In this document: one piece after another, positions 43,679 through 56,400 of the stretch
Position numbering within the stretch: position 1 is the first letter of the stretch
How the letters are laid out: each line of letters begins with the position of its first letter
Source: Clonostachys chloroleuca
Taxonomy: Eukaryota > Ascomycota > Sordariomycetes > Hypocreales > Bionectriaceae
Direction: 5' to 3'
Assembly (NCBI GenBank): GCA_037952775.1
Contig: JBANAY010000003.1
Coordinates: 23,932,001 to 23,996,000 of the forward strand
Length of the DNA stretch: 64,000 bases
Made by a program: the position numbers and the translations under genes
Notes under the pieces: model-generated
Databases searched by the model: none
What the model was told of the DNA's origin: nothing
What the model saw: only the letters and a program-made list of their open reading frames with translations

Positions 43679-44145
43679 ACAAATCAAATAACTTCTCACA
43701 GAAATTAGAAGATAAATTCTATAGAGATTAGACTTGGCGAATTCCTTGTATGTTCTGTAAAATTCAGCTTACTGTAAGTCGAAAGGCATAGGAGAGGGTG
43801 GCGTCCATAATGCTTCTTACACTGCCTATTCAAGGTAGGGGAGTCTAGAAATTTAAATCTTCCAAACCTTGAAAAAATTTAAAAGCAATTTTCCCGTTCT
43901 TTAATTCATTGGTTGGTGAACTGTGATTAGAGTGTCTGATTATTCCGAGCGGCCAACATGTTAGGCAAAAAGAGAGGGAGGGGATAGGACATGCACTATA
44001 GGCTTTGCTTCGCGTACAAGAATGGAAAGTTATTCGAAGTAAGCAAGAAAATGTTTCATATAGAAAATATTTAAAAGTTGCCGATATATTGTTATCCAGA
44101 AGGCGCCGCACGCCATCCGGTATGCAGCAACGGGACGGTAGCCTC
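43679..44145. other. Convergent intergenic region, ALDH / permease
   Basis: 467 bp with the 3' ends of both genes. No further feature recognised. Confidence 0.6.
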
Positions 44146-45996
44146 TTATTCTCCCCAACCCTTCCTCCAGGCACGGGAAAATACATTCATTTTCTTCAGT
44201 CCCTCCATGTTGGCCTCATCGGTAGTTCCATACTCCCAGTGACGGCACTCATCGTCGATCGCTTGCTTGCGGCCGTGGAGGTAGATATCAATATCCTTGA
44301 TATCGACAAACTTGGTACGTTTGAACACCTTCCAAAAGAGGAACATGACTGCAAACCAAAATAGGCCAAAGTAGCTGGTAATAAATCCTCTGTAGGAAAA
44401 GGGATAGAAAACATCAAATCCAATAAAGATACTAATGGTGCTACCGAGAAGTGCGCACGTGTAAGGTGTCCAAGATCCGCCGGGTGCAATGAAGGGGAAG
44501 ATGATTGTGTCTTCTGTGATCTCTGGTGACTTCGAGAGCCTGAGAAAGGAGAATATACCGGTGCCATTGTTCATGTTGTTTTTACCAATAGTGGAGATTC
44601 CTTGCACTTTCAGAGCACGACGCCAGTTGATGAAGACCCATGACATGGCTGTAAAGTTGACGACAAGTGCAACCGTTGTAAGATCAACGAACCAGCCAAA
44701 GACAACGCTTGAACTGTTGGATGCAACGAGGAAGGATAGGAGTGAAATAGCCGAGACGGTGGTGACGCATACCCATGGAACACCAGATTTAGTGCACTTG
44801 AGCATGATCTTGGGGGCCTGGCCGTCCTGTGCGAGAGAATATAGTGTTCGGCTAGAGCTGTACATAAATGCATTGCCACAAGACCAACCCGAGAGCATGA
44901 TTAAGAAGTTGATGAACCCAGGGAGGAAGCCCGACACGCCAACATTGAGAAGGCCAATGACCCAGGGGGAAGCAGCTGAGCCGGCCTTTCCGGAATCAAT
45001 GGCACCCATGAGTCTGGGATCACGAGAGGAGCAGATGATGCCAACAGCAAGGACACCGGTAATATAGATTCCCATGATCCGAGTGATAATCATCTTAGCA
45101 ACGCTAGGGATCGTCTTTCGAGGGTTCCGAATTTCACCAGCAGAAAGGGCGACGATATCAGGACCGGCCACAGTAAACACAGCGTAGCGGACGGAGATAC
45201 AGATGCTAAGAAAGATACCAGTAGCCCCTTCTGCGTAGTATGAGTGTATGAAATTTCCGTTTGACCAGTTGCGGAAGCCGTATGCATCGTGTTGGGGATT
45301 TCCACCTGACATGGTAATGAGAGTTGCTAGGACCAAGCCAATAAGTAGGAGAACCTTTGTTGAGCCCATGATGAATTCTGTCTCGCCGTACCACCTAAAA
45401 GAAAGGAAGATACTTGTTAGAAAATACGCATACCGATTTCTGAGCTTTAGCACTACTTACTTGACCGCAACCATATTCAGGAAATAACAGACGACTAAGC
45501 ACATTGTGATCCAAACAGCAGGGTTAACGCCGATATTCCAGTATTCCATCACAGTTGCCACTGCAGAGAACTCTGTACAGACCAACATGGCACCAGCGAA
45601 GAAGTACGTCCATCCCATGGCAAACCCTAAGGCAGGATCGACGAATTGCGCTGCTAGCTCGTAGATGGAGCCACGAATCGGAAGCCAGGCAACCATCTCG
45701 GCAACATTCAAGGAGGTGGGCCAGATGAAACCGAGACCGTAGATAAAATATCCAATGATGAGAGGGAGGGGACCAGCAGATCGAAGGACGCCGCCGATAC
45801 CGACCCAAAGGCCGACACCGACACCACCCGCGATGACGATAAGTTGGACATGCCGAGGAGAGAGACCACGTTGGGTCTGTTGAGGGAGCGTTGTAAATTG
45901 TTCACCAACGTCATTAGAATCCCGTGCGGTCTCCTCTATCTCCTTGTTGATGGAGGGCGAGGACGACACATGCTTGTTTTCCACAGTGCTGGCCAT
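44146..45996 (-). CDS. Amino-acid/amine permease (APC superfamily)
   Basis: Two exons (45996-45461 and 45394-44146) with a 66-bp intron give 594 residues with about 12 hydrophobic segments, as in fungal amino-acid permeases. Landmarks are RGLSPRHVQLIVIAGGVGVGLWVGIGGVL at helix 1, FIWPTSLNVAEMVAWLPIRGS, GWTYFFAGAML, the SVRYAVFTVAGPDIVALSAGEIRNPRKTIP segment and SSSRTLYSLAQDGQAP. It probably imports an amino acid or amine by proton symport across the plasma membrane; the substrate cannot be told. It lies between ALDH (convergent) and the second FAD oxidase (divergent), which suggests that it supplies the substrate of this pathway. Confidence 0.9.
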
Positions 45997-47061
45997 GGTG
46001 TCATATGATAGAGCTTAAAAAAGAGAAAGAGAAGGGTAAGTTCCAACCAGATATGTCGCCCTGATGGATCTCAGGTGCAAGATATGGCTCAATTGGAGAT
46101 GCTGGGATTGGTGTGCTCGATTCGCATGGGAATAGGTGACCTTATAATAGGTTTGTTCGATGAGGATAAGAGCAACTAGTCTCGCACGGTCGATGATCTA
46201 ATCGTCTGGGAGATAGTGCAGACTGGGTTGAGCACAATAGCGGCCACCTATTATTGCTTAGCCGTATTGGATCGACACGGATGATAGGATGATAGGGAAA
46301 CAATAGTGACGCCAAGCTTCAAGTGGTCCAGACTGGGTTCGACAACGTGTCATGCGCCCTAAGCGACCCAGGCCAATATGTGAACCAGGCTCCCGTTTTC
46401 CTGTGGGGAAAATGGAGACATGCATGAAGATGACGCTGCTCTCTCCAGATAAAACCGCCTCCGCAAATCTTGTCGTTCCCACGGTCAGATAGCCGACTCT
46501 TAGCTCCCTCCCTCGCAAATCAGAGCCGGCCGTTCAACATGACTCGAAAGGGAATGGTGTCAACTCTACAATAAACCCTGTTTCCTACTCGAAGCAGCAA
46601 GGCGACCCACCTGTGACCCAGGCTTAGGTTGCATCGCTAGTCTGCATCTGGAAGTTTTCCTATTTGAGTTTGAGTCAGTTCTGAGCTCCCTGAGTAGGGA
46701 ATATACTCGCACAGCAAGGAGATCCGTCGCATGATCATGTTATCACAGCTAGCACGGATTTTATCCTCTTGAGAACGAAGGAGATTGAGGTCGAGACCAG
46801 GTCCCCATGTTTAGCGTGATAAAACCTTAAGATAAAGACGATCCAATAGTTCGTAGTCCTGTGAATTGTACCAGTTACAGATAGCGTCCAAAGTCCATAC
46901 ACTCCGCTGTGTTGTTGTTGAGAGAAATCGGAAAAAGAGAAGAGAGATACAGGCATAAACAACCAGCAAAAAAGGTTGGTTGAGGTTTTTTTGCCTCCCA
47001 CTACGCTGTAGTTGTCCGTTACCTAATTGCTGTACACGTGGTGGTTTCATCAAACACCAAA
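45997..47061. promoter_or_regulatory. Divergent promoter region, permease / FAD oxidase 2
   Basis: 1,065 bp. It holds GATAAG at 46165-46170 and a CCGGCCG block at 46526-46532, comparable to the pair of motifs in the other divergent promoter of this cluster. Short frames here show no domain. Confidence 0.4.
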
Positions 47062-48760
47062 ATGGGCGACAGCAAAGATGCACAGAGCCTCGCGGCGGAT
47101 CGTATTCTTGCCATCGCACGGGCCTTGAACATCCAGCCACCACAACCCACCGACTCCGGTCAAGAGATCCCGCCCGAATTCATCGCTAGGTTGAGGCAGG
47201 TTCTCCTAACGGACCCTTCCATCCCCAAACCGAATCCCACTGTCTCCCTCTGGCAGGAACCGGCCCATCCCACCCTCGCCGCGATACAATCACCCACGCT
47301 ACCCTCCCTCACAGACTTTATCGTCATCGGCTCCGGCGTCACAGGATGCAGTGTCACGAAATCCCTACTCGAAAACCCATCCAGTGGACCGAGCCCAGGC
47401 GCACCACCCCATGTCACCGTGCTCGAGGCTCGCACGCTCGTGAGCGGTGCGACTGGCCGCAACGGCGGCCATTTCGTGTCGCCGGCGGGACACTACTACG
47501 AGACAATGTCAAAGCGCCATGGCGAAGAGGCAGCCAAAGATATCTCCCGCTTCAGCATCCTCAATGTCCAGAGAATCATGTCCCTTGTGCGTGAGCTGGA
47601 TCCAAAGCTGGCCGAGGAGTGCGAGCTACGAGATGTGGTCAAGATCACCGCGGCAATAGACCAGGACACCTGGAAAGATTTCATGTCTTCTCTGAGTGCT
47701 TTTCGGAAGGCAATCCCTGAGCACCAGACATACCATCGAACCACCAACGCGGAAGAAATGGAACAGGTAAGTGTTATCGGCAATATCCCTACCCCCTTCT
47801 ACATTTCGGAGAAGAATCGGCTCGACTGATGCGAGAATGTTACAGAAATGGGACCTGAAAGGCTGCCACGGAAGCATCGAACACATGTCCGGCGCCGTGT
47901 GGCCCTACCGCCTCGTCACCGGTATATTCGAACGTCTCCTCGCGCAATACCCCTACAACCTCTCCATCGAGACCAATACCCCAGCCACCGCGATAGAATA
48001 CGCCGTTCCAGACGCATCCAGCTTCCCCGGCTCCGAGTACAAATACAAAGTCACAACACCCCGCGGCGTCATCTATACAAAGCAGATAGTCCACTGCACC
48101 AACGGTCACGCCGCTCACCTCCTACTCCCCATGACAGGGCGGCTGCATCCCTTCCGCGGCACAATGTCTGTTCAGAAGGCGCCTGCCAGCTTAGACAATA
48201 TGGGCGGTGACCGTTCTTGGAGTGCTGTATTCCCCACCACCCTGGACGCAAAGACGGGCTTATATACGGAGGGATTATTCTATCTCCAGCAGAATGTCAA
48301 GACGGGGGATATCTGGCTGGGCACAGAGCGCTCCAACATCTTTGAGACCATCCAGGGTGATGACACATATGTTTCCAAGGAAGGGTACGAGCCGGTTCGG
48401 GACTTCTTGCCCAAATTCTTCTCTCGGTGGCCTAAGGGTGCCAAGTCCGACCTCAAGGCCATCTGGACTGGCATCCAAGGCCACACATCAGATGGTCTCC
48501 CAATGATCGGTCGACTGCCCGATTATCTGACAGGTAGGCCCGGAAGCGATGGTGAGTGGTTTGCAGGTGGATACAGCGGATACGGAATGGACAAGGCCTG
48601 GATGTCTGGGGAGGCGGCAGCCAAGATGATTGCCGGTGAGGGTGTCCCAGAGTGGTTGCCAAAGTGTTTCCTGATAACAGAAGATCGCATGCACAATCGC
48701 TTGACAGTTGGGAAAACTATTGCCAAATGGGTATCGCTGGCTCGAACTGGCCACTGGTAA
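47062..48760 (+). CDS. FAD-dependent amine/amino-acid oxidase-like protein (DAO family), intact
   Basis: Two exons (47062-47766, 47846-48760) with a 79-bp intron in phase 0 give 539 residues. The start is the ATG of MGDSKDAQSL; a frame extension upstream lacks ATG. After an N-terminal extension of about 95 residues comes the FAD-binding motif FIVIGSGVTGCSV, then VLEARTLVSGATGRNGGHF. Later are GSIEHMSGAVWPYRLVTGIFERL, a TNGHAAHLLLP segment, WTGIQGHTSDGLPMIGRLP and the C-terminal GGYSGYGMDKAWMSGEAAAKM. It is a distant paralogue of the broken gene at 39416-41076 and could take over its role. Expected reaction: oxidative deamination of an amine or amino acid, giving an aldehyde or oxo acid for the neighbouring ALDH. 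Substrate not determined. Confidence 0.9.
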
Positions 48761-48847
48761 AAAATAGACTTACAAAGGAGCTGATAGTCAATAGCTTGAA
48801 GTAGTGTAGATATGATATCAAAGTGGATAATATACAACGAATCCTAT

Positions 48848-50992
48848 CTACCCTAGTAATGTCTCAAAACGCATTCTTTTGCATATATCAGTCCAGTGAA
48901 CATCCTCGCCTGCATCCAATGCCGCCCAGGTACTCGTAACCATATCGGAGAACATAGAAACTTTACGGAGTGGGAGGATGTGCATGTAGGCGGAAAGACG
49001 GGAAAGAATAAAATTCCTTGCTCCGACTAACTCGAAAGAGGCTTGGCCGAGGACTGGAGCAGACCCAACATCATCGTCGTCGGCGACAGATGCCACAATG
49101 TCCAAAGGGTCTCGTCGAAGCTCGCTGGAGGCGGCCACGAGGAGAAAGGGCTGTAGGCAGCGGGTGGAGGACTCAAAAGGGATCTGTCGTATCTCGCTGA
49201 CAATTCGCAGGGCCAATTTCTTCAGCCATACATTTCTTTCTTCCTTGGACGGCGTTTTGATTGGCGGCTGGGGATGGAACAAGTCGTCATTTTCCCAAGT
49301 ATTGTAACGTTCGTCAAGCAAATCGGGAAAAATACGGTAGAGTTGAAGTAGTCCTGTACACCGGTACGCCTCATCAATATGAATAAAATGCTCAGGAGTC
49401 GCTTTGCCGTTACCGGTATCGGAAATATCTGTCGGTTTTGGCGGAGAGTAAGCCACGAGCCGACGCTCAATGGAGCGAGCCTCGCGGATGCAATCCCGCA
49501 GGAAGTCGAGATCCTTCTCGGATAAGAACTGGGTGTTCGATAAGCGGTTTCGAAATCGAAATACAAGGAGCCCAGTATCGGTCAGGATTCGAACCATCTG
49601 TCTCGAGATGCCGCTGAATGGGTGTGGTTCGATCTGCTTGGTTGTATCGACAGGACCGGCAAAGGCTGGTCGATGGCGCGAGTATTTGCGATCAAGCTTC
49701 GTCTCAGTCAAGAAACACAGAAGCATGGCCCAATAGTCCATGGCTTCCCCGTAGAAATGTAAATTTGTGTGATCTGTGGACTCAGCAGCCCAAGAATCCA
49801 GCCTGACTAGCGCAGCCTCGTAACTGTCGGTAGCCAGATTATTGGGGTTGATCCAACTGGCCGTATGCCCAAGCAAGAAACTAGCCAGCATCTTGTCCTC
49901 GTCAATAGAAGATGAGCCTCCAAGGTATTGGACGGCTTCCATATGCTCCTTAATAGCGATCTTTTTGAGCTCAGGAAATGTATTTGCTAAACATGCCGCA
50001 GCCATGCTCTGCATGGTATGATATAAAACGCTGGAAGACTGCCACATCGTCTCAGTGACAACCCTCATAATATTAGACCGGCTGTCCCAAGCACAGTACA
50101 GAGTGATTACCTCCTTGAAGAAGTAGTCACAAAGGGCAGAAGAGACATTCACAAGGTCTTGGGGCAGAGAGACGACTGCTGTAATTTGTGTGGCCTTGGG
50201 TGAGCTCGTGGGCTCGACAAAACTGCTGGTTCTCATTGCCAGGGCCCCAGCGACCTCATCCGCTATTTGAGCTTCATCCTCCTCCTCCTCTTCATCCATG
50301 CCCACGTCCTCGGTGCCAAACTCGTCCAAAAGTACCGGCTCTTGCAAAGGCGGTCCATTCCACAGAGCTTCTGAGGATACCGAACCGTGATGCCAGGGTT
50401 GCATTTGGGGTTCAGGGATGAGAGGCAATTGGCCCTCAATCGAAAGATTATTTGGCGACATGGGTGGATGTGTTGGGAAGAGAAAATCATAACTCCATGC
50501 GCCTGGAGACGTGGAAAAAGGAGCACCCAACGGCGACTCCGGTAAAGGGGAAGCGATCGATCTGGAGAACCAGTCGTGAAGCATTCGGGCATCCGTGTTC
50601 ATAGAAGGTTGGTCCGTCAGCCCCGGTTCGGGGGGCAGCAGCGGGCTTCGTCGATGTCTTACGTTGGCAGGCGAGCCGCCCCCGGATGATTGCGCAGACA
50701 TAGAGTGTTGAGAGTTGGCAAATGCCGGTAATGGAGATGGCGGATGCAGCTGATTCTTAGGTGCCCACCGCAGATTGAGGGCGTAACCGGGGCACTCAAC
50801 TCCACGCTCTTCGCATCGCGCGCATGACGGCGACTTCTGGTCACACTTGATCTACACCAGCATGAATCAGCTCAAGGGTACAGTAGCCAAACCAGTCAAG
50901 GACATGTGGGCACCAACCCTCTTGGACTTGCAGTTGAGACAACCATTCCGGGACTTTCGATGGAACGCCTTGGTCGGCATTGAACCATACAT
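48848..50992 (-). CDS. Zn(II)2Cys6 transcription factor (island 2 cluster regulator candidate)
   Basis: Two exons, 50992-50918 and 50851-48848, joined in phase 0 across a 66-bp intron that splits the zinc cluster, as is common in this family. The joined N-terminus reads C-x2-C-x6-C (CLNCKSKRIKC), then C-x2-C-x6-C (CARCEERGVEC): six Cys with correct spacing. Length is 692 residues. An acidic low-complexity stretch (DEFGTEDVGMDEEEEEDEAQ) follows, then a helical region of the fungal transcription factor type (ALCDYFFKEVITLYCAWDS, TMQSMAAACLANTFPELKKIA) typical of the Fungal_trans_2 group. It is convergent with FAD oxidase 2 and closes the catabolic cluster. Control of the two divergent promoters is inferred from position. 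Confidence 0.9.
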
Positions 50993-52130
50993 GGATACTA
51001 CCAATCACTGAAGCTAGCGTGCTTCCTTCGTAAAAGGAATATCCGGATTACATTGACCTAAGAACATCCACCAATATCCATGCGCGATAGAAAAGGATGG
51101 CGAATCACGAAGCGTCAGGTCGTTGACTGTCCAGATATTTGCCTGTGTCGATGTGAACCCAGAATGCAAGGAGCAAAGCGACAATGCGGGGAGGAAAGGG
51201 GAGCATCGTCTGGAAGATGGGGCGACACCGCTGTCTAATAGGCCTGTCTCCCAAACTACGCCGCCCCTAATCTGTTGTTGGAAAAGCGCTATCTATGTAG
51301 TTGTGGGGAAGATAAAGCCATCTTGGGAGATAGGTATTTATTGCATCGCTTCGCAATTCGATGTTAGCACTTAGTGCGAGTCAGGCTCCTTTCTATCCTA
51401 CCATCTCTCGACGAATCCATGACGCCAGACGATTCCTGTGTACAATAAGGTAACAATTATGCCAAGGTCTATACTCTTATCAAGAATTGGAAACGAATAA
51501 TGTGTTTGACCATGGCAGGTCTCCATGACCAGACATCTCCGCTAGAGGAGGCTGGTGGATACTACCTACCACCCGCTGTGCTGCTTGGGCATCAGACACC
51601 AATGGCCAGGTAGCTCCACTACAAAAATGACCCGTGACCATGCCGTAGCCGTTTTGGCGCTATGGTAAACGGCGGCTTATCATGTTCCCCAATTTATGGA
51701 AATAGTGTATCTATTCCCAGCATTAATAAGGTGGTAAAGGATTTGAAATTAACCTAAGAACATTTATAATTGTATTTGAAAAGGGATGTTATGAGCTTCT
51801 CAAAGCATTATGTCTCGTTCCTAGTTACCAATCGTAGCAGTCAAGGCCCTTCCCGCCCCCGTTGAAAACCAGACAACGAAGAGTATTCTGTTTGCTTCCT
51901 ACATTTGCTACATATGTGGCTTTTAGGAGAAATATGGGAGCCTAGGAACTTAGGGCTTCTAGGCATCTTTCTACAAGGTTGTTAGCTGACAGCTGTAAGC
52001 TATGGCCGATTATGAACATTTAACATACCACGATGCAAGTTGATCTTATTGGGGCTCCCATGAGCGTCTTGCATACAATTCTTGAAGTATCACGCTTATG
52101 ATAATGTTAAACTTATACCAGTCTCTTTCT
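50993..52130. other. Gene-free stretch upstream of the regulator
   Basis: Contains the regulator's 5' region. The frame at 51123-51374 has no domain. Nothing else was recognised. Confidence 0.5.
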
Positions 52131-52367
52131 TCAAGATTCTGCAGAAACAAGTACTTCAGCATATTCGAGGCAATCTGCGAATTCTTTACACTCCTCATGG
52201 TTGTTGCACTAGCGCCTAACATTAGCTCAAGTGCGTTGGTTTTCATCACTTACCCTTACATTACGCCGGCCGCAAAGCCTTGATGCCAATGGACTCTCTG
52301 GTTGAGGAGTAGCCGTATTAGCAGCGGCGAAGAAAATCGCGGAAGTTAGGAAGGTAAAAAACTTCAT
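52131..52367 (-). CDS. Small secreted cysteine-rich peptide (63 residues)
   Basis: Two short exons (52367-52254 and 52208-52131) with a 45-bp intron GTAAGT...GAGCTAATG...GCTAG, whose branch-like CTAAT is well placed. Exon 1 encodes a signal peptide (MKFFTFLTSAIFFAAANTA) and then an LCGRRN stretch. Exon 2 opens with CNNHEECKEFADCLEY and ends with TGA. The mature part would have four Cys in the order C-x6-C-x5-C-x5-C, a small disulfide-type peptide. An alternative 5' splice site 6 bp upstream (GTAAGG) would remove two residues. Unspliced reading gives longer frames without this pattern. No family was recognised, so its role (effector-like, antimicrobial or other) is open. Confidence 0.5.
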
Positions 52368-53460
52368 ATCGCCTGTTGGGATCGTATTGGCTGAAAGTAA
52401 TGAGGAAATTCTGAATTGATATTTTTGGACTGGGTGTTTGACTTGGGCCATACACCCAAGTCTAGGAGGCCACGACGAATATTTATAGTCGTCAGATATT
52501 GCTGTGACGCCGGTGGGTCGCAATACCTGCAGTAGGTCTTGAATGGATGAATTCCACCCCCGTGAATTGTTGAACTTCGTGGATCATGCTCTAGGAGATA
52601 GTAAAGTTGCACCGAAACATCCAGCCCTAGTAACACCGAGAATGCCTGGCACAAATTAACTTCCGAATGCAGCGTAATTCCACCAGCGTTTTGTTCAGGA
52701 CCCTTGCATAGGAGATTTATGAAATAAGGAGGAAAGGGAAAATTATACAATCAATTTCTTGGGTTGGTAGCTATATGTTCATAGACAAGATGCTGTGCCG
52801 AAACCATCGAGCATTCACTAATGGCAAAAGACGGTCTATTTGCTTCTCGAGTCACGAGCCTATTGTCCACGAGCAAAGGCACACGCACACCAGACACACA
52901 GGGGTAGAATTATTGTTTTACCGATTTATTGTTTTACCGATGGTCTGTCAACAAGAGGAGCCTGAACGAGTATATACACAGTAGGCGTATATGTTTGAGA
53001 ATCAAACATGCCAGGGTCAAGAGTTAGTTGTCAACGGCACTGCTCTCAGCATCAGAGAGCCCCCAAGATTGACTCGCGTTACTAATGGCATATTTGGCTC
53101 TTCCTGCTTGTACATTCTTGCCTCCCGGTATGAACACAGAGCGGAGCGTTTGACTGAGAGCAGCAGTATCCACCACATCTTATAGTTCAAGTATGACTAC
53201 GGAGTAGCCCTTTCGACTATCTCATATGCAGCTTGGCCATGTCATACAGCGAGACCCTTTAAATACCAAATGCCACCAATCCGGGAAGGTATGTTGATCG
53301 AATGACGAATGCACAGATATCCCGCTGAGTGTAGCAGCTAAACACTATCCTACCAAAAAATCATACCAGAAAGAGATTGGGGATATTCTTGCTTCAAAGA
53401 AAAGGCCTGCTTTAAATATATAAAGGCCAAACAGACCACCAACAGGAGGAGTATATAAGA
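52368..53460. other. Gene-free stretch before the right repeat block
   Basis: Short frames without domains. Two near-identical copies of AGGAGTATATAAGAT lie at about 53446 and 53466, at the border with AT-rich DNA. Confidence 0.45.
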
Positions 53461-56400
53461 TACAAGGAGTATATAAGATTGATATATATATTCTTCTATA
53501 GGATAGAGTATTTTATACTAAGAGCTTTCTATAGATAAGACTTAGAGGATAGTAGGTAATAAATCAGTAGTAATTAAGATTCTTCTAAAATTTAGATATT
53601 TAATATTAATATATAAGGTAGTACTACTTAAGATAAGCTTATACTACTATTATACTAAGTTTTAGCTCTAATATATATATAAATACTCTAAAATAGAGAA
53701 AAATTATTATATATACCCCAGTTTAGTTATATTCTATAGAGTTATTAGAAATAGCCTTTTTTTAACTACTATAATACTATATATCTTCTGTACTCTTAGT
53801 AAGATTAGGGTTAGCTTTAATTACTGTAGATAATATAATCTTTATTTATTTATTATAGTTTCTTACTGGACTATTAATAACTTATCTATCTCCTTCTATT
53901 AAATTTAAAATAGAGTTTATTTTAGTATAATTATAAAAATAAAAATATATTTATACTACTACTATCTGATTTTATAGTACTATAAAATACTCTTAATTAA
54001 AGCTACTCTTATAAAATAAACTAAAGCTCTAAATTATTTATTTTTAGTTAATAATTATTAAATAAATTTATTAATATTTATAGATTCTATTATAATAAGT
54101 ATAGAACTATATAATATTCTATAAATTTCAGAATATTATCTATAGAATACTCCTTCTCTATTTATAAGAGTAAATACTTAATTTAATCTATCAGGATAAG
54201 TAGATTAGTATTCTAATATATAATAAAGAAATAATATATTCTATATAGTTTTATCTAGACTTTCTAAAGCTAATTTTCTTATAGATATAGAATAAGTAAA
54301 TATAATATTAATAGGGGCTGCTATTTTTTATTTATAGCTTATCTACTTAACCTCTACCTATTATAAATAAAGACTATCTTCAGGTTATAGAAAGTTATAT
54401 AGCAGATAGATAGTACTAATCTATCTTAAGTAACTAATAAAAGTAACTTTACTCTATCTAATTAAAGTTCTAAATAAAGAACCTTATAAAGATCTTAATA
54501 AATATACTAATATATATATATTTATTTATTTATATAGTATATTACTTCTTTAGATAGTTATTAATAATATTATCTATATCTTTATTAAGACTAGCTCTAT
54601 AATACTTATATATTAATAGTAACTTATATTATTTAGCTAATAATAACCTGATTATACTATTTAGAATAATACTCTGATTAGTTATATCCTAATCTACCCT
54701 AGATCTCTATCTAGTATAAGTTATCTAACTATTATAGTTTAGTATAAGTTACTTAAACTATTATAACTAGTTAGGAATTTCTACTAATACTTATTATATA
54801 TATAAATATATAGACTTTGATTATATATATAAAAGTATAATATAATAGTTAGATTAACTTATACTAAACAGGGTTTAGGGTAGGTTAAGGTTAAACTAAT
54901 TAGAGTATTATTCTGAGCAGTATAATCAGATTATTATAGACTATATAATATAAGTTACTATTAATATATAAGTATTATAGAGCTAGTAATAATAGATATA
55001 TAGATAATACTATTAATAACTATCTAAAGGAGTATTCTATCTAATAAAATAAATATATATATACTAAAGGATTATTAAAGCTTAATAATAATCTAGATTT
55101 CTAGATTATAAGGATTATTATAAAATCCTAATAATCTATAGATAATTAGTTAAAAAGTATAGAATTCTATATATAATCTATATATTAGGATAAAATTTAT
55201 AATATAAGGTTCTCTATTAGTTATATTCTTAAAACTATATTCTATAGTCTAATTAATAGGTTCTTTTTAACTTAATTTTATATTCCTCTTATAATTTATA
55301 ATAATATCTAACTATATATAGAAACCTTTTTATAAAAAAACCCTTTAGTATAATACCTTTATTAATACTATCTTACTTAATTCTTTAATAATATAAACAG
55401 AGTATAGCTATTATAAGTTTTATAGTAATAAGTACTTTAGATTAGAGTATTTTTTATTCTATTATTTTTATTATATAAAAGATAATTAATTATATTATAA
55501 TACTTAAAATCTAATATCTAGCTAGTAAAAATATATTACTAATTAATATAGTAAGTTAGAATTAGAATTAGAAATAGTAGAGGAGGAGTATTATTATATA
55601 GATATAAAAATTTAGTATTTTTATTAATAAAAGAAATTATAATTAGATAAAATAATATAGATAGTATCTTATAGTATTAATAATATAGAAGAACTAGAGT
55701 ATATTAAGTAAAAGAAAGTAGAGAAAGTAGTTTATTAGTTAATTACTCTTTTAGTTAATACTTTTTCTTCTAAGTTTATATTTTTAAAGATTAAAATTAA
55801 TCTAGTATTTCTTTAAAAAAGTATAGAGCTATCTTCTTCTTAGTTTATTAGAATAGATATTTCTAAGCTTAATAATACTATTAGATAAGCTTCTAGTAGT
55901 TCTTTAGATATTTAGTAGGTTTCTAGATATTATTCTTATTAGTATATTCCTTCTATTTAATAAAATAAAATATTTATCTATTTCTAACTTTCTTTTTTAG
56001 TATTTTTTCTAGTTTATATTCTTCTTTATAGATTTTAATTAGATAGTTTTAATCTAGAGTATTTTCTAGTATTTTTTTAAAATAATAAAATATAAAAAAC
56101 TAGATAGATATATATTATATCTAGTAGTAAAAATTTATAATTAATATCTAATTTTTTCTCTAGGATTTTAAATAGTTCTAATTTTTTATAATCTAATTTA
56201 TTACTTAGTTATAGTATTATAATATTTTTATAGAGTAAGTAAACTTTATCTCTCTTCTTTAAAATTAATCTCTTTAATCTTATTTTATTATAATATTTTT
56301 TTATTCTTTTTTAAATAAATTCTAATTCTATTTTTATTTCTATATATAATAAATATAATACTTCTTTTATAAGTATAATAGTAGGTATATCTAGTTTATT

